Counted from the first letter of the stretch, positions 7,424-16,090 are shown. The stretch: 23,308 bases of DNA from Methanosarcinales archaeon (GCA_003661015.1 QMVI01000003.1:1-23308); one strand, 5' to 3'. The notes: generated from the letters alone by a model not told the origin. Program-made: numbers and translations.

Positions 7424-8374
7424 ATGTTAAGCGTAAATGAAGGGGCTTATGGAATTGTTGAGGAGATGCTTGACTACTCTGAAGAGTTGAAGATAAGGGC
7501 TCATGAACTTTCGAACGGTGCCTTGGTCGTGGACTGTGGTGTGAATGTAGAGGGATGTTATACTGCGGGTCTGATGTTTACTGAGGTGTGCATGGGTGGA
7601 CTTGGAACCACCTCGCTGAGAGTGGAAACAGTCAAAGGAATTCCACTGACGTTTATCGATGTTGTGTGTGACCATGTTGCTATTGCATGCCTTGGAGCAC
7701 AGAAGGCTGGATGGCAGATAAGTGTGGGTGATTTTTTTGCGATGGGGTCTGGACCAGCGCGTGCCCTTGCTCTCAAACCAAAGAAGACATACAAGAGGAT
7801 AGAGTACGAAGATGATTTTGACCATGCGGTAATAGCTCTGGAGTCGAACAAGCTACCTGACGAAAAGGTGATGGAGTTCATAGCAGAGAGTTGTGGGGTT
7901 GATGTCTCGAATACGGTGGCACTCGTTGCACCAACAGCATCCATAGTGGGAAGTGTTCAGGTCTCGGGAAGAGTTGTAGAGACAGGTGTGTTCAAGCTCA
8001 ACGAACTTGGGTATGACACACGAAAAGTTGTCTGTGCAAGTGGATGTGCTCCAATTGCCCCGGTTGTGAAGGATGATGTCGTTGCCATGGGCATTACGAA
8101 CGACAGCATAATCTACTACGGGTCTGTTGTCATGAGTGTGAAGGAGTTTGATGAGGAGATATTCAAAAAGGTGCCATCGATTGCCTCGTCCGATTACGGT
8201 GAACCATTCTACACAGTATTCAAGAATGCTAACTTCGACTTCTACAAGATTGACCCGAACATATTTGCACCAGCAGACATAACCGTGAATGACCTGTCAA
8301 GCGGAAAGATCTATCAGTTTGGAAAACTCAACGAAGATGTTATTTTGCAATCCTATGAAATAAAAACGATTTGA
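7424..8374 (+). CDS. mch: N5,N10-methenyltetrahydromethanopterin cyclohydrolase
   Basis: Mch interconverts N5-formyl- and N5,N10-methenyl-tetrahydromethanopterin, a step of the C1 branch used in methanogenesis, its reversal, and the archaeal Wood-Ljungdahl pathway. The 316 residues match the family throughout: MLSVNEGAYGIVEEM, MFTEVCMGGLGTTSL, ACLGAQKAGWQISVGDFFAM, GSGPARALALKPKKTYKRI, VALVAPTASIVGSVQVSGRV, ASGCAPIAPVVKDD and FYKIDPNIFAPADITVNDLS. An in-frame GTG at 7415 is possible, but the ATG at 7424 gives the standard MxSVNE start and agrees with the TATA spacing. It ends in TGA, and a T-rich tract follows. It is the clearest metabolic marker in the window. Confidence 0.98.
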   Translation: MLSVNEGAYGIVEEMLDYSEELKIRAHELSNGALVVDCGVNVEGCYTAGLMFTEVCMGGLGTTSLRVETVKGIPLTFIDVVCDHVAIACLGAQKAGWQISVGDFFAMGSGPARALALKPKKTYKRIEYEDDFDHAVIALESNKLPDEKVMEFIAESCGVDVSNTVALVAPTASIVGSVQVSGRVVETGVFKLNELGYDTRKVVCASGCAPIAPVVKDDVVAMGITNDSIIYYGSVVMSVKEFDEEIFKKVPSIASSDYGEPFYTVFKNANFDFYKIDPNIFAPADITVNDLSSGKIYQFGKLNEDVILQSYEIKTI

Positions 8375-8400
8375 TCTATTTTATTTTATTTTTGTAATTT
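8375..8400 (+). terminator. T-rich terminator after mch
   Basis: Directly after the mch stop come repeated T-runs separated by single A or G bases, a typical archaeal intrinsic terminator with no need for a hairpin. The tract overlaps the last codons of the convergent trm1. A matching T-run on the minus strand (8357-8366, inside the mch end) could stop trm1 transcripts. Confidence 0.5.
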
Positions 8401-9516
8401 TATCAGAACATTCTCAATCACATCGAGAGAGGCATCTGTCTTGAAAAGTGTTCCACCATAATGCGTTTTCGATGCTTTATATCCTTCTTCTGCGAGGGCA
8501 TCGAGGAGTTTTTCCATGGTTGGAGGAGATACCGAGAGTCTTCGGGCGAGTAGGTGGCAGTCATAACATGTTGGAGTGTCAAGTTCAGAAGACAGTCTGC
8601 TCAAAAGTTTCAAAGCTGCGTTCTTTGAATTGAACTTCCCCTCTCTGAGTTTTTCAGCAACCCTGCCACAAAATTCAGAATCTTTGTAGCTACCAATCCA
8701 AATAGGTCCACAATACACAAGTTTTTCACCACACCTCTCACACTCCCTCTTTTGCGAACATACTCCCTCTTTCACCTCCCTGTACCCACACTTGAAACAG
8801 TGTAAGATGTGTCCCACATCTTCCAGCATCCTGTCCGCATCCTCCACACCCTTCCTGAGCAACACAAATATGCGATAATAATGGATGCTGGAGTAAGACA
8901 GCAAAGGTACCATAGCCTTCCCATACTTGGCAAGAGAACACGCAACCGCATACAACAGTATTCTAAGTCCAACTTCTGCATGATACTCGGTTTTTAGAGG
9001 GAGTGCATGGTATTTTCTGAAGGCGGTTTTCCTATGCACACCCGATAACGTGGCTCTGTCTGTTGCTGTCAGGAACAGTCCCTTTCTCGCACAAAAGGCA
9101 CCCGAATCAAGAAACGGTGCTGGTGAGCCAAACGGGTCTATATCGACGATGTCAAACTTTCTTGCCCTCATCAGAATATTTGCATCCTAATTCAGAACCT
9201 CCACTTTCCTGCCACACAACTGAGTGTTTCTCACACACAGCTCGTATGCTTCTTTGTTCCAGTCATTCAGTACAACCTCTGCCCCGCTCTCATTTGCAAC
9301 TCTAAGTCCCCTTATGCCGGTTGCTGCAAGTGCATCAAGATAACTGATGTTCTCGGCCTCTTGAAGCAGGGAGACCACGCAAACTGTCAAATCTCTGCTC
9401 ATCTCCTGAAAAGGATTGTAGAAAACAGGAGCTGATGAGGGAGGATATGAAGATGTCTAATCCTGCACAGGCACTTCAACAGTTGTACTGCCCTCTGTTA
9501 TTCTGATTGTCCTCAT
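8386..9516 (-). CDS. trm1: tRNA (guanine26-N2)-dimethyltransferase Trm1 with two in-frame TAG codons
   Basis: Trm1 methylates G26 of tRNA using SAM. Read continuously the gene gives 376 residues, the normal archaeal length, with TAG at codon 20 (9457-9459) and codon 110 (9187-9189). Before the first TAG is MRTIRITEGSTTVEVPVQD, the Trm1 N-terminus. Between the TAGs are APVFYNPFQEMSRDLTV and the SAM loop DALAATGIRGLRVAN (~61-75). After the second are DIVDIDPFGSPAPFLDSGAF (~122-141) and a zinc region with CxxC pairs at ~240/243 and 259/262. Every piece is needed for a working enzyme and all are in one frame. The ATG at 9516 overlaps the stop of the upstream lipoprotein gene (ATGA). It ends in TAA. 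Decayed-pseudogene status is unlikely, because nothing but TAG interrupts it. Confidence 0.95.
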
Positions 9517-9986
9517 GTGACTACAATCGTCCCGCTCATGATTTTTTCGAATCCTTCCACATGGAAATGATAAACACCCTTTTGCGTGAAGGTGTATGAG
9601 AAAATATCACCGTAGTCCATTCTCTGTGGTTGCCACAGTCCCTCATCGCTCACCAAAACAAATACAGGATTGCCAGATGACTGGTAATGCACGAAACTCA
9701 CTGTTCCACCAACACCTATGCTAACATTTTTTGGTGTGACGCTGTAATCAACGAGCCACACAGTAATGTTTTTAGGCTGTTGGATTGGAGGTTGTTCTGG
9801 CTGGAGGGTTTCCTGAGGTTGGGGTTGAGTTTCCTGAGGTTGGGGTGGGGAGACAATCTGTTCCTCACTCTCGGGCGTGATGTTCTGGAGCTGTTCTGTC
9901 ATATTCGACTGCTCGGAGGATTGCTGAGGAGATACACACCCAAGAGACAATAACACCACCACTATGATAAGCACCACAAATTTCAT
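9513..9986 (-). CDS. Cupredoxin-like lipoprotein
   Basis: This predicted lipoprotein has ~157 residues. The signal MKFVVLIIVVVLLSLGC ends in a lipobox with the acceptor Cys at 17. A Gln/Pro/Glu-rich linker follows, containing two copies of a PQPQET unit. The C-terminal ~90 residues resemble a plastocyanin-type fold: ITVWLVDYSVTPKNVSIGVG, VSFVHYQSSGNPVF, FSYTFTQKGVYHFHVEGFEK, IMSGTIVV. The loop that normally supplies a Cys copper ligand reads YHFHVEGFEKIM, with His but no Cys, so classic type 1 copper binding is doubtful. ATG 9995 is also in frame. I prefer 9986 because it gives a compact signal peptide and lies downstream of the start expected from a TATA-like stretch near 10017. Its stop overlaps the trm1 start. 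Confidence 0.75.
   Translation of the reverse strand: MKFVVLIIVVVLLSLGCVSPQQSSEQSNMTEQLQNITPESEEQIVSPPQPQETQPQPQETLQPEQPPIQQPKNITVWLVDYSVTPKNVSIGVGGTVSFVHYQSSGNPVFVLVSDEGLWQPQRMDYGDIFSYTFTQKGVYHFHVEGFEKIMSGTIVVT
9808..9845 (-). repeat. Two 17-base direct repeats with 21-base period
   Basis: GTTTCCTGAGGTTGGGG (plus strand) occurs at 9808-9824 and 9829-9845. It encodes the repeated PQPQET units in the linker of the cupredoxin-like lipoprotein. The period of 21 bases equals seven codons, consistent with slippage or duplication within a linker. Confidence 0.85.
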
Positions 9987-10041
9987 ATTCAGCATACTTG
10001 TTTGTTTATTCTAATAAGTATTAAAGCTTACAGACAAAGAC

Positions 10042-10052
10042 TAAATATAAAT
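10042..10052 (+). promoter_or_regulatory. TATA box upstream of sepF
   Basis: AAATATAAATA lies about 30-40 bases before the sepF ATG at 10081 in the divergent gap shared with the lipoprotein gene. A GGGTGAGG ribosome site sits just before the start codon. Transcription would begin close to 10072, giving a very short leader. Confidence 0.5.
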
Positions 10053-10080
10053 AAGTAAAAGTTTGGAAGGGTGAGGAAAT

Positions 10081-10458
10081 ATGCCTAACTTCATAGAGAA
10101 GCTATTCAAGCCAGAGAGAAGGGAGACATCTGATGAGGACTTTGTGGAGATAGAGACATATGAATACAAAGAGGTGAGTGAGGAAAAGCCAGCGACTATG
10201 TATGTGAAGGTGGCTGAGCTCGTAAGTCTCAACGATATCAACGAAGTAAAGAAACATGTGTATGAAGGAAACATCGTGATTGTCAACATAGGTCCAATGG
10301 GAACAGACAGACTTGTTAGAGAGAGAGTTATCAAGGAACTGAAGAAAGTGGTGGATGACATAGAAGGAGATATCGTTGGTCTGGGAGAGACACAGCTCAT
10401 ATTGACACCTTCGGGTGTGAAGGTTGACAGAAATAAAATAACAAGCGTAAGGACATGA
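10081..10458 (+). CDS. sepF: Archaeal SepF-like cell division protein
   Basis: SepF anchors FtsZ to the membrane at the division site in archaea that lack FtsA. The 125 residues begin MPNFIEKLFKPE, a short amphipathic helix suited to membrane binding. An acidic linker follows, then the compact SepF core: MYVKVAELVSLNDINEVKKH, GNIVIVNIGPM, KELKKVVDDIEGDIVGLGET, LILTPSGVKV. Length and order fit archaeal SepF. It heads a three-gene plus-strand cluster with the ZPR1-like and YkgJ-like genes, has its own promoter-like sequence upstream, and ends in TGA. Identification is by motif pattern, not alignment. Confidence 0.88.
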   Translation: MPNFIEKLFKPERRETSDEDFVEIETYEYKEVSEEKPATMYVKVAELVSLNDINEVKKHVYEGNIVIVNIGPMGTDRLVRERVIKELKKVVDDIEGDIVGLGETQLILTPSGVKVDRNKITSVRT

Positions 10459-10470
10459 CAACGCAAGGAT

Positions 10471-11064
10471 ATGACAACGTACACAACAGAGATACAGTGC
10501 CCAATCTGTGAAAAAGTCTTAAAGCTCAGATGGGAAGAAGAAAACATACCGTTCTTTGGAGACATAATGTATATAAGCGGTAGCTGTGAGTGTGGATTCC
10601 GATACACTGATGTGATGTTTCTTGAGTCAAAAGGAGCTTCCCGATACACATTCGATGTGTTGGGAGAAGATGACCTGAATGTCAGGGTTGTTAGGTCTGC
10701 ATCAGGAACTGTGCGGATTCCGGAGCTTGGTGTGAGCATAGAGCCAGGTCCAGATGCTGAGAGTTTTGTATCGAATGTTGAAGGGGTTCTTGAGAGAGTC
10801 AGGTCAGTTGTTGAGATGATGGAGAGATGGTGTGAGGAAGAGGGAGATCAGAAGAGAGTGGAGAGATGTAGAGAACTGATAAAAATGATAGATGAAATCG
10901 AGGAAGGGAAAAGGAATGTGAGACTGATAATAGAGGACCCCTATGGAAACAGTGCCATTATTTCCGAGAGAGCAATTTATGAGCCACTCACAGATGAAGA
11001 AAGGGAAGCACTCTCAAAAGGTCCAAAAGCATTATTCAATAATGGAGAATCTGAAACTGCTTGA
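10471..11064 (+). CDS. ZPR1-related zinc finger protein
   Basis: The 197-residue protein has an N-terminal zinc finger of ZPR1 type, CPIC at 10-13 and CEC at 39-41 in GSCECGFRYTDV. An alternating strand domain follows with RVVRSASGTVRIPELGVSIE and EGVLERVRSVVEMMERWCEE. LIIEDPYGNSAII and YEPLTDEE near the end are typical of archaeal ZPR1-related proteins. In eukaryotes ZPR1 binds or helps fold elongation factor 1A. The archaeal role is not established to my knowledge. The ATG is 12 bases after the sepF stop. Its 3' end overlaps the next gene by 23 bases. It ends in TGA. Confidence 0.88.
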   Translation: MTTYTTEIQCPICEKVLKLRWEEENIPFFGDIMYISGSCECGFRYTDVMFLESKGASRYTFDVLGEDDLNVRVVRSASGTVRIPELGVSIEPGPDAESFVSNVEGVLERVRSVVEMMERWCEEEGDQKRVERCRELIKMIDEIEEGKRNVRLIIEDPYGNSAIISERAIYEPLTDEEREALSKGPKALFNNGESETA

Positions 11065-11587
11065 GAGAATGCTTCAAACTGTGAGGCAGATGGATGTTGC
11101 CTCAATAGAGATTCCAGACTGGAAGTGTGTGGGATGTGGGGAGTGTTGTGTGGGGGAGGAGAATTTTGTAAGAGTATTCTACACAGAGGCGAAGAGACTC
11201 TCAGAGGTTATGGGTGTGGATGTGCATGACATCATAGAGCCAAATCCCCAAACTATTTCTGGTGTTCATCTTGGCTGGATTTTGAGAAGAGAAGACAACA
11301 AATGCATATTCTTTGATGGAGGAAGAGGGAGATGTAGAATATATCAAAACAGACCAATCGTGTGCAGAACATATCCGTTCATGCTTGACTTTGAGGAGGG
11401 AAGAATCGCACTAAGGGTCTTTGAATGCAGAGGGCTTGGAAACAGAAACTCCACATCCCCGCATTCCCTGAAGAGACTTCTCAAATAGAGAATGATATGT
11501 GAGCTTGAAGAGGATATAGAAATCCTGAAACTGCTGGGCTCATCTGACCGATTGAAGTCATCTGACGACTCTGCTCACACCGTCTGA
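11042..11587 (+). CDS. YkgJ-family cysteine cluster protein with in-frame TAG at codon 149
   Basis: This protein has the metal or Fe-S cluster cysteine pattern of the YkgJ/Fli-B family: WKCVGCGECCVGE at ~26-38, CIFFDGGRGRCRIY, RPIVCRTYPFML, then FECRGLGN. The start ATG 11042 gives MENLKLLERML, and the open frame further upstream overlaps the ZPR1-like gene without family similarity. With TAG (11486-11488) as a stop the protein has 148 residues and ends SLKRLLK. Read through, it gains 32 residues beginning RMICELEEDIEILKLL and ends at TGA 11585-11587, for 181 in total. The tail is helical-looking and charged, but less diagnostic than the other readthrough cases. It would overlap the end of rad50 by 30 bases. 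Confidence 0.8.
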
Positions 11588-14275
11588 CTTCTCTATGTAT
11601 ATCACGTTATCATACTTATCGCTGAACGAGTCGTCGTGTGTTATCACGAATATCTGTCTGAATCCTTTGACGTTCATGATCTGGGTGGAAAGATTCTCTC
11701 TCCTCATACTATCCAGATTGACAGTTGGCTCATCAAGAAAAACGAAATCTGTATCTGCAAGCAATTTCAGTAATGCAAGTCTGAGTGAGATAGATGCTGT
11801 TATCTGTTCTCCCCCACTTAGCTGTTTGAAACTTCTAAGTTCTCCACCTTCTTCCACAAACACATCGTATATGCTCTCTGGCTCCGATGACCATATGAGT
11901 CTCTGTGAGTATGTGCCGAGTGTTTCGCAGAATATCTCGTTTGCCTCCTCACCGACTTCTCTCACAACTCTCTCGACCACCATCGATGAGGCTTTCTTCA
12001 ATGTCTCTCTCACAAAAGAAACAAACTCAAGAAATCCCTTCCTCGAGTTCAAATTTCGCTCCATCTCAGAAGCCCTCTCAATCACATCTTCAAGCTCTTC
12101 TTTCTCAGACATCGCTTTCTCCATTCCGCGTTCTATTGTCCTGATGTGCTCATCAAGAGTTCTTAGAATCTCATCGAGTTCTTTCTTTGTCTTTATGAGT
12201 TCATAATGCTCCTCATCCTGATAATGACTCAATATTTCCTCGTATTTCTGCCATTCATCATCTATCATGCTTTCAATCTTTGATATCTCAAGTGATAGTT
12301 TTAGATGTTCATCAAGGTCTTGCTCGTATCTCTTTGCAGTTGGCAGTAGACTAAGATATTGCCTATAACTCTCCTCCAATTCGTTCATCAAATCTTTGAG
12401 TGTGTTTATTCTTGCTGGCACTTCGGAAAGAGACTCCAAAAATGCGAGAATTTCTCCCTGTCTCTTATACTCCACTTCCAGTTCATTCTCCAAGTCTTCA
12501 AGTTCTGAGAGCATATTTCTCTTTGCCGTGAGCTGACCTTTAAGCTCACTCTCTCTTTTTCCGGGATTTCCAAGTCTTTCAATTTCGTGTTTGATTGTCT
12601 TCACAGCATTATGCACATCTACATCTGTTTCAAGACCAAGCTCTAAAAGAGCTCCTCTTATACTTTCACTCTCCTCTCTGATGATGTTCTCACTTTCATT
12701 TATCGACGCTCTGATGTCCGCCACATCCCTAAGCTGTGAAAGAGCTTCATCATACGCACCTCTGAGTCTTTCAAGTTCTGCACCCGGAGAGTTGAGTTCG
12801 GATAACGCCTCACTGATGAGTGCAATTTCGTGTTGGGTTTTTCTCATATCTTCCATCTTCCTCTCAATCTCACCGCAAAAGTACTCTCTAAAATCATTCA
12901 CGAGTGGACAGTTCCTTTCAAGTATCGGACACTTGTTTCCCCTTTCCTCCTTCTATTTCTTCTTCAACTCATCAACGCCCTTGCGAAGGTCGTTTAGCAA
13001 CCCTTCGAGATATGCCATTTTCTCTTTGAGTTGCGTCTCCTTTTCAGCAAGAGGTTTCAGCTCTTCGATTTTCTTTGTTATGTCTGCCATTCTTTCCTAT
13101 ATCCTCTCCCTCTCCTCCAGCTCCCTCCGTGCCTCCTCCACTCTTCTCCCTGCATCTTCAACCCTCTTAAGCCTATCCTCAACAACGGACAGCAACTCAA
13201 GAAGCTGTTTTTCTCTTTCAACGTCCTCTTTAATCTCCTCTATGTTCTTTTCAATACTCAGACACTCTCTCATGAGAGAATTCCGCATGTCAATCTTTGA
13301 GGTGAGGTGCTTTATTCTGTTCAGACACTCTACATGCTCCATTTCAGCCTTTCTTCTCTTTTCCTCCTCAGCCTCAAGCTTTTCAAGTTCATCTTTCAAT
13401 CTTAGATACTCCTCATACTCACTCTGAATCCTGATAACCTCATCATATGCATTTTTGCTCTCTTGAAGTCTTTTTTCCACCTCTTCAAGCCTTGCGTTTA
13501 TTGCATCTCTCTGTCCCTCCAGCGACTTTATCGTACCTCTGAGTTCTGCAAGCTCGTCTGCGTACTCTTCCATGCTCTCAAGTTCTGTCTCCACATCACC
13601 CAGCATCTCTCTAACTTCGTCCCTTGCACTCGAATATTCTGCAAGCTCGTACTTCAATCTCTCAATTCTGTCCAGAACCTGAGGATACTTTTCAAGCCTT
13701 ATTCTCAGTTCTTTCATCTTACCTTCCAGCTTGCCAATCTCAACCTCGATTCTTTTCCTGACTTCCCTCAGATTATCAAAAGCCTTGTCGTACTCGTCTA
13801 TCCTCAAAATCTCATTGAATATCTTCCTCTTTTCACTCCCCATCATGAACAGAGAGTTGAATGTGCCTTGAGGGACTCCAACAAGCTGTTCAAAAAATGG
13901 TGAAAGTCTCTCGCTCTCCAACACACCTTTGAAAATCCTGTCCTTTATCAGGTCAAGTACATCCTTCTTCCCCTCAATCTTGAAGTTTTTTGATCTGACA
14001 GAGTATTTTGTATTTTTCCCGAGTCCCCTTCTTATTTCATATATTCCATCCTCACTCTCAATCCAGACTACAACCTCCCCCGTCTTCTCTCCCTTCCTCA
14101 AGAATTCATCCTTTCTGTAAGGAATGTGGTCAAACAGAACATACCCTATCGCTTCGAGTATTGTGCTCTTTCCAGCACCATTCTCACCAATTATTCCATT
14201 GACGCCCTCAAGAAACTCTATTTTTTCTCTCTTGTATGATTTTACATTCCTGAGCTCAATCTCCCGAATCAGCAT
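11558..14275 (-). CDS. rad50: DNA double-strand break repair ATPase Rad50 with two in-frame TAG codons
   Basis: Rad50 is the SMC-like ATPase of the Mre11-Rad50 complex, which tethers and processes DNA ends. The continuous frame gives 905 residues, normal for archaea. The N-terminus MLIREIELRNVKSYK is followed by Walker A GENGAGKST at 30-38, GVPQGTFNSLF as Q-loop, and a long coiled coil. The C-terminal half has LSGGEQ at 819-824, Walker B FVFLDEPTVNLDS and FVITHDDSF. TAG occurs at codon 393 (13097-13099) and codon 441 (12953-12955), both in the coiled coil near its apex. The apical hook reads CPILERNCP at 449-457 and lacks the usual CxxC spacing. Without readthrough the two ATPase halves are separated. 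The start overlaps the mre11 end by 20 bases. It ends in TGA. Confidence 0.95.
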
Positions 14276-15455
14276 GCTTTTCCTCCATCATCCGGAAAGC
14301 CTTTTCAAGCGTTTCATATGCTCTGTCGATGTCTCCTTTTGCTGCAGTTCCCTTCACATCGATCAGCAACTCACTGAGTGATTTTGACCATACTGAATAT
14401 CGGGCATCAGACCTTACAATCGCTTCAATTACATCCCTTTCAACATTCTTTATTCCGCTTTTTGCTCTGTAAACAGGAGTAGGTGCAAGATGTCTTTTAA
14501 GGGAGACATCCACATAAAGCGGATTCAGTCTCTCCTTCACAATCTCCTTCACTCTCTTGAGCGATAGAGAGTTTATGGAGAACCTCAGGTTTCCAGTGAG
14601 GGTGAGAGATACTATTGCATCATTCCCATCAACACCCTCACAGACCCTGCGGACTATCTGATACAGCTCATCTGGAGATTTCGCATCACCAACATCGACT
14701 GCAATCCTCTCGATCTTTCTGACAGAAATCTCGACAAACTTCGCTTCCCCATCACAGATATGGTAGAATCCCTTTGGTCCCTTTTCAGATAACGATACTG
14801 TTTCAAGACTGCCCGGGTTGTATATCCACCCATCCAACTCAAACTTTGTGTGATAGTGTCCGAGTGCAAGATAATCGACTACCCCTTTCAACTCCATTAT
14901 CTCGTCGAGAGAAAGACCATCCCCCATCCCATACGAATAGGGACCCACTCCACAGTGCATCATGAGGATTGTGCAGTCTGCATCCTCCTCTTCCAGCTCT
15001 TTCTTTATTTCTGGTACGTACAGTGGAGTCTGAGAGCCAGCATACCCAACACCGCACACTACCACTTTCTAACCAACATCAACATCAATAACTCTCTTTG
15101 AGAGGATTCCTTCGTTGGCTTTGAGTAGAGTAATCAATCCCTGCCGGTCAAGAGCTTCGAGCCAACTGTGTCTGTCCCTGAAGTATGCAAGGTCATGATT
15201 TCCCTCTATGACGAACACAGGAATTCCCTTCAATCTTGAAAGAAGTTCATATGCCTGAAGATATGTGAGGGCGTTGATGTTTCGTTTGTGGAACAAGTCC
15301 CCAGATATCAGTACAAAATCCACATCGTTCTCGATGGCATGCGAGACTACTTGAGAAAATGCCCTACCAAAATCGATGAACCGCTGATGGAGTCCATACT
15401 GTACATATCCGAGATGCACATCTGCTGTATGTATGAACTGTGTCATACCGCTCAT
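14256..15455 (-). CDS. mre11: DNA repair nuclease Mre11 with in-frame TAG at codon 129
   Basis: Mre11 is the Mn2+-dependent nuclease partner of Rad50. The continuous frame gives 399 residues. Phosphoesterase motifs before the TAG are FIHTADVHLG (D12, H14), ISGDLFH (D53) and EGNHDL (N86, H87). TAG is at 15069-15071, after RVIDVDVG. After it come KVVVCGVGYAGSQ, MMHCGVG (H167) and LALGHYHTK (H200, H202). The metal site therefore needs residues from both sides, and a product ending at TAG would be inactive. The ATG 15455 overlaps the upstream stop (ATGA), and a second Met at codon 4 is possible. The C-terminal ~150 residues form the capping and Rad50-binding region. It ends in TGA, overlapping the rad50 start. 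Confidence 0.95.
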
Positions 15456-16090
15456 TCAACCTTCTTTATGAGTTCTAAAACCTCATCCCTCAAACTTGGA
15501 ATGCTCCCTATCGTGCGCCCGGAGTGAACCACATCCCCGTATGGATACAAAGCAACCACTATTATGGTGGATTCATCATCGTTCCAGTGGGCTGCGAGAA
15601 TCTCGACATTCAAGCGAACTTCTTTGTCCAACACACCCCTGTACACAGAATACCTCGCATCAAAACCGCTATCTGTCTTGAAATCACCGTCCTCAACATG
15701 CCTCAACCCAGTTATGTCGAGTTGCTCTACGTAAGCCTGAATCATCTTGTCTATGATCTTTTCCATGACTGGCTCTGGAAGAGATACTCCGCCCGGCACA
15801 AGTACTCTTGCGGTTATGAGTTGCGCAGTAGATGATTCAACCGGCATGGAGGGAATGCTCTCTGAGATGGATTTCTTGGATGAATACTGCTGGACAGCAA
15901 CGTTCACGCTCACATTCAATCCTGCAATCTCCTCCTCAAATGTCTCATAACTCACATTACCAACTTCTGTCCATCCCTCACTTTCAAGCACATTATCGGG
16001 TATCACAGCTGGCCAGGCTTCCTTTGCTTCGAGACATCCAAGCACAAGGGTTAATGACAGCATGAGTAGTACCAAAGCTACAAATCTCAT
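15452..16090 (-). CDS. Predicted lipoprotein, function unknown
   Basis: This 212-residue protein has a clear lipoprotein signal (MRFVALVLLMLSLTLVLGC, acceptor Cys 19). The mature part reads WPAVIPDNVLESEGWTEVGN, then an SVNVAVQQYSS strand, LITARVLVPGGVSLPEPVM, YVEQLDITGLRHVEDG, and IIVVALYPYGD near the end. It resembles small archaeal lipoproteins of the DUF6517 kind, but I am not certain of the family. Its TGA overlaps the mre11 ATG by four bases, so it is the first gene of the lipoprotein-mre11-rad50 operon. There is no obvious functional link between an envelope lipoprotein and DNA repair. Confidence 0.75.
   Translation of the reverse strand: MRFVALVLLMLSLTLVLGCLEAKEAWPAVIPDNVLESEGWTEVGNVSYETFEEEIAGLNVSVNVAVQQYSSKKSISESIPSMPVESSTAQLITARVLVPGGVSLPEPVMEKIIDKMIQAYVEQLDITGLRHVEDGDFKTDSGFDARYSVYRGVLDKEVRLNVEILAAHWNDDESTIIVVALYPYGDVVHSGRTIGSIPSLRDEVLELIKKVE

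Noticed and set aside
11558..14275. Rad50 as naturally split subunits starting at codon 459 (GTG 12901)
   Set aside because: No ribosome site precedes that GTG, and coding sequence with hook cysteines lies upstream of it in the same frame.
8386..15455. Pseudogene explanation for the fragmented trm1, mre11 and rad50
   Set aside because: All nine interruptions in the window are TAG, never TAA or TGA, and there are no frameshifts. Flanking motifs are intact and restored lengths are normal. Decay or sequencing error would give mixed stops and indels.
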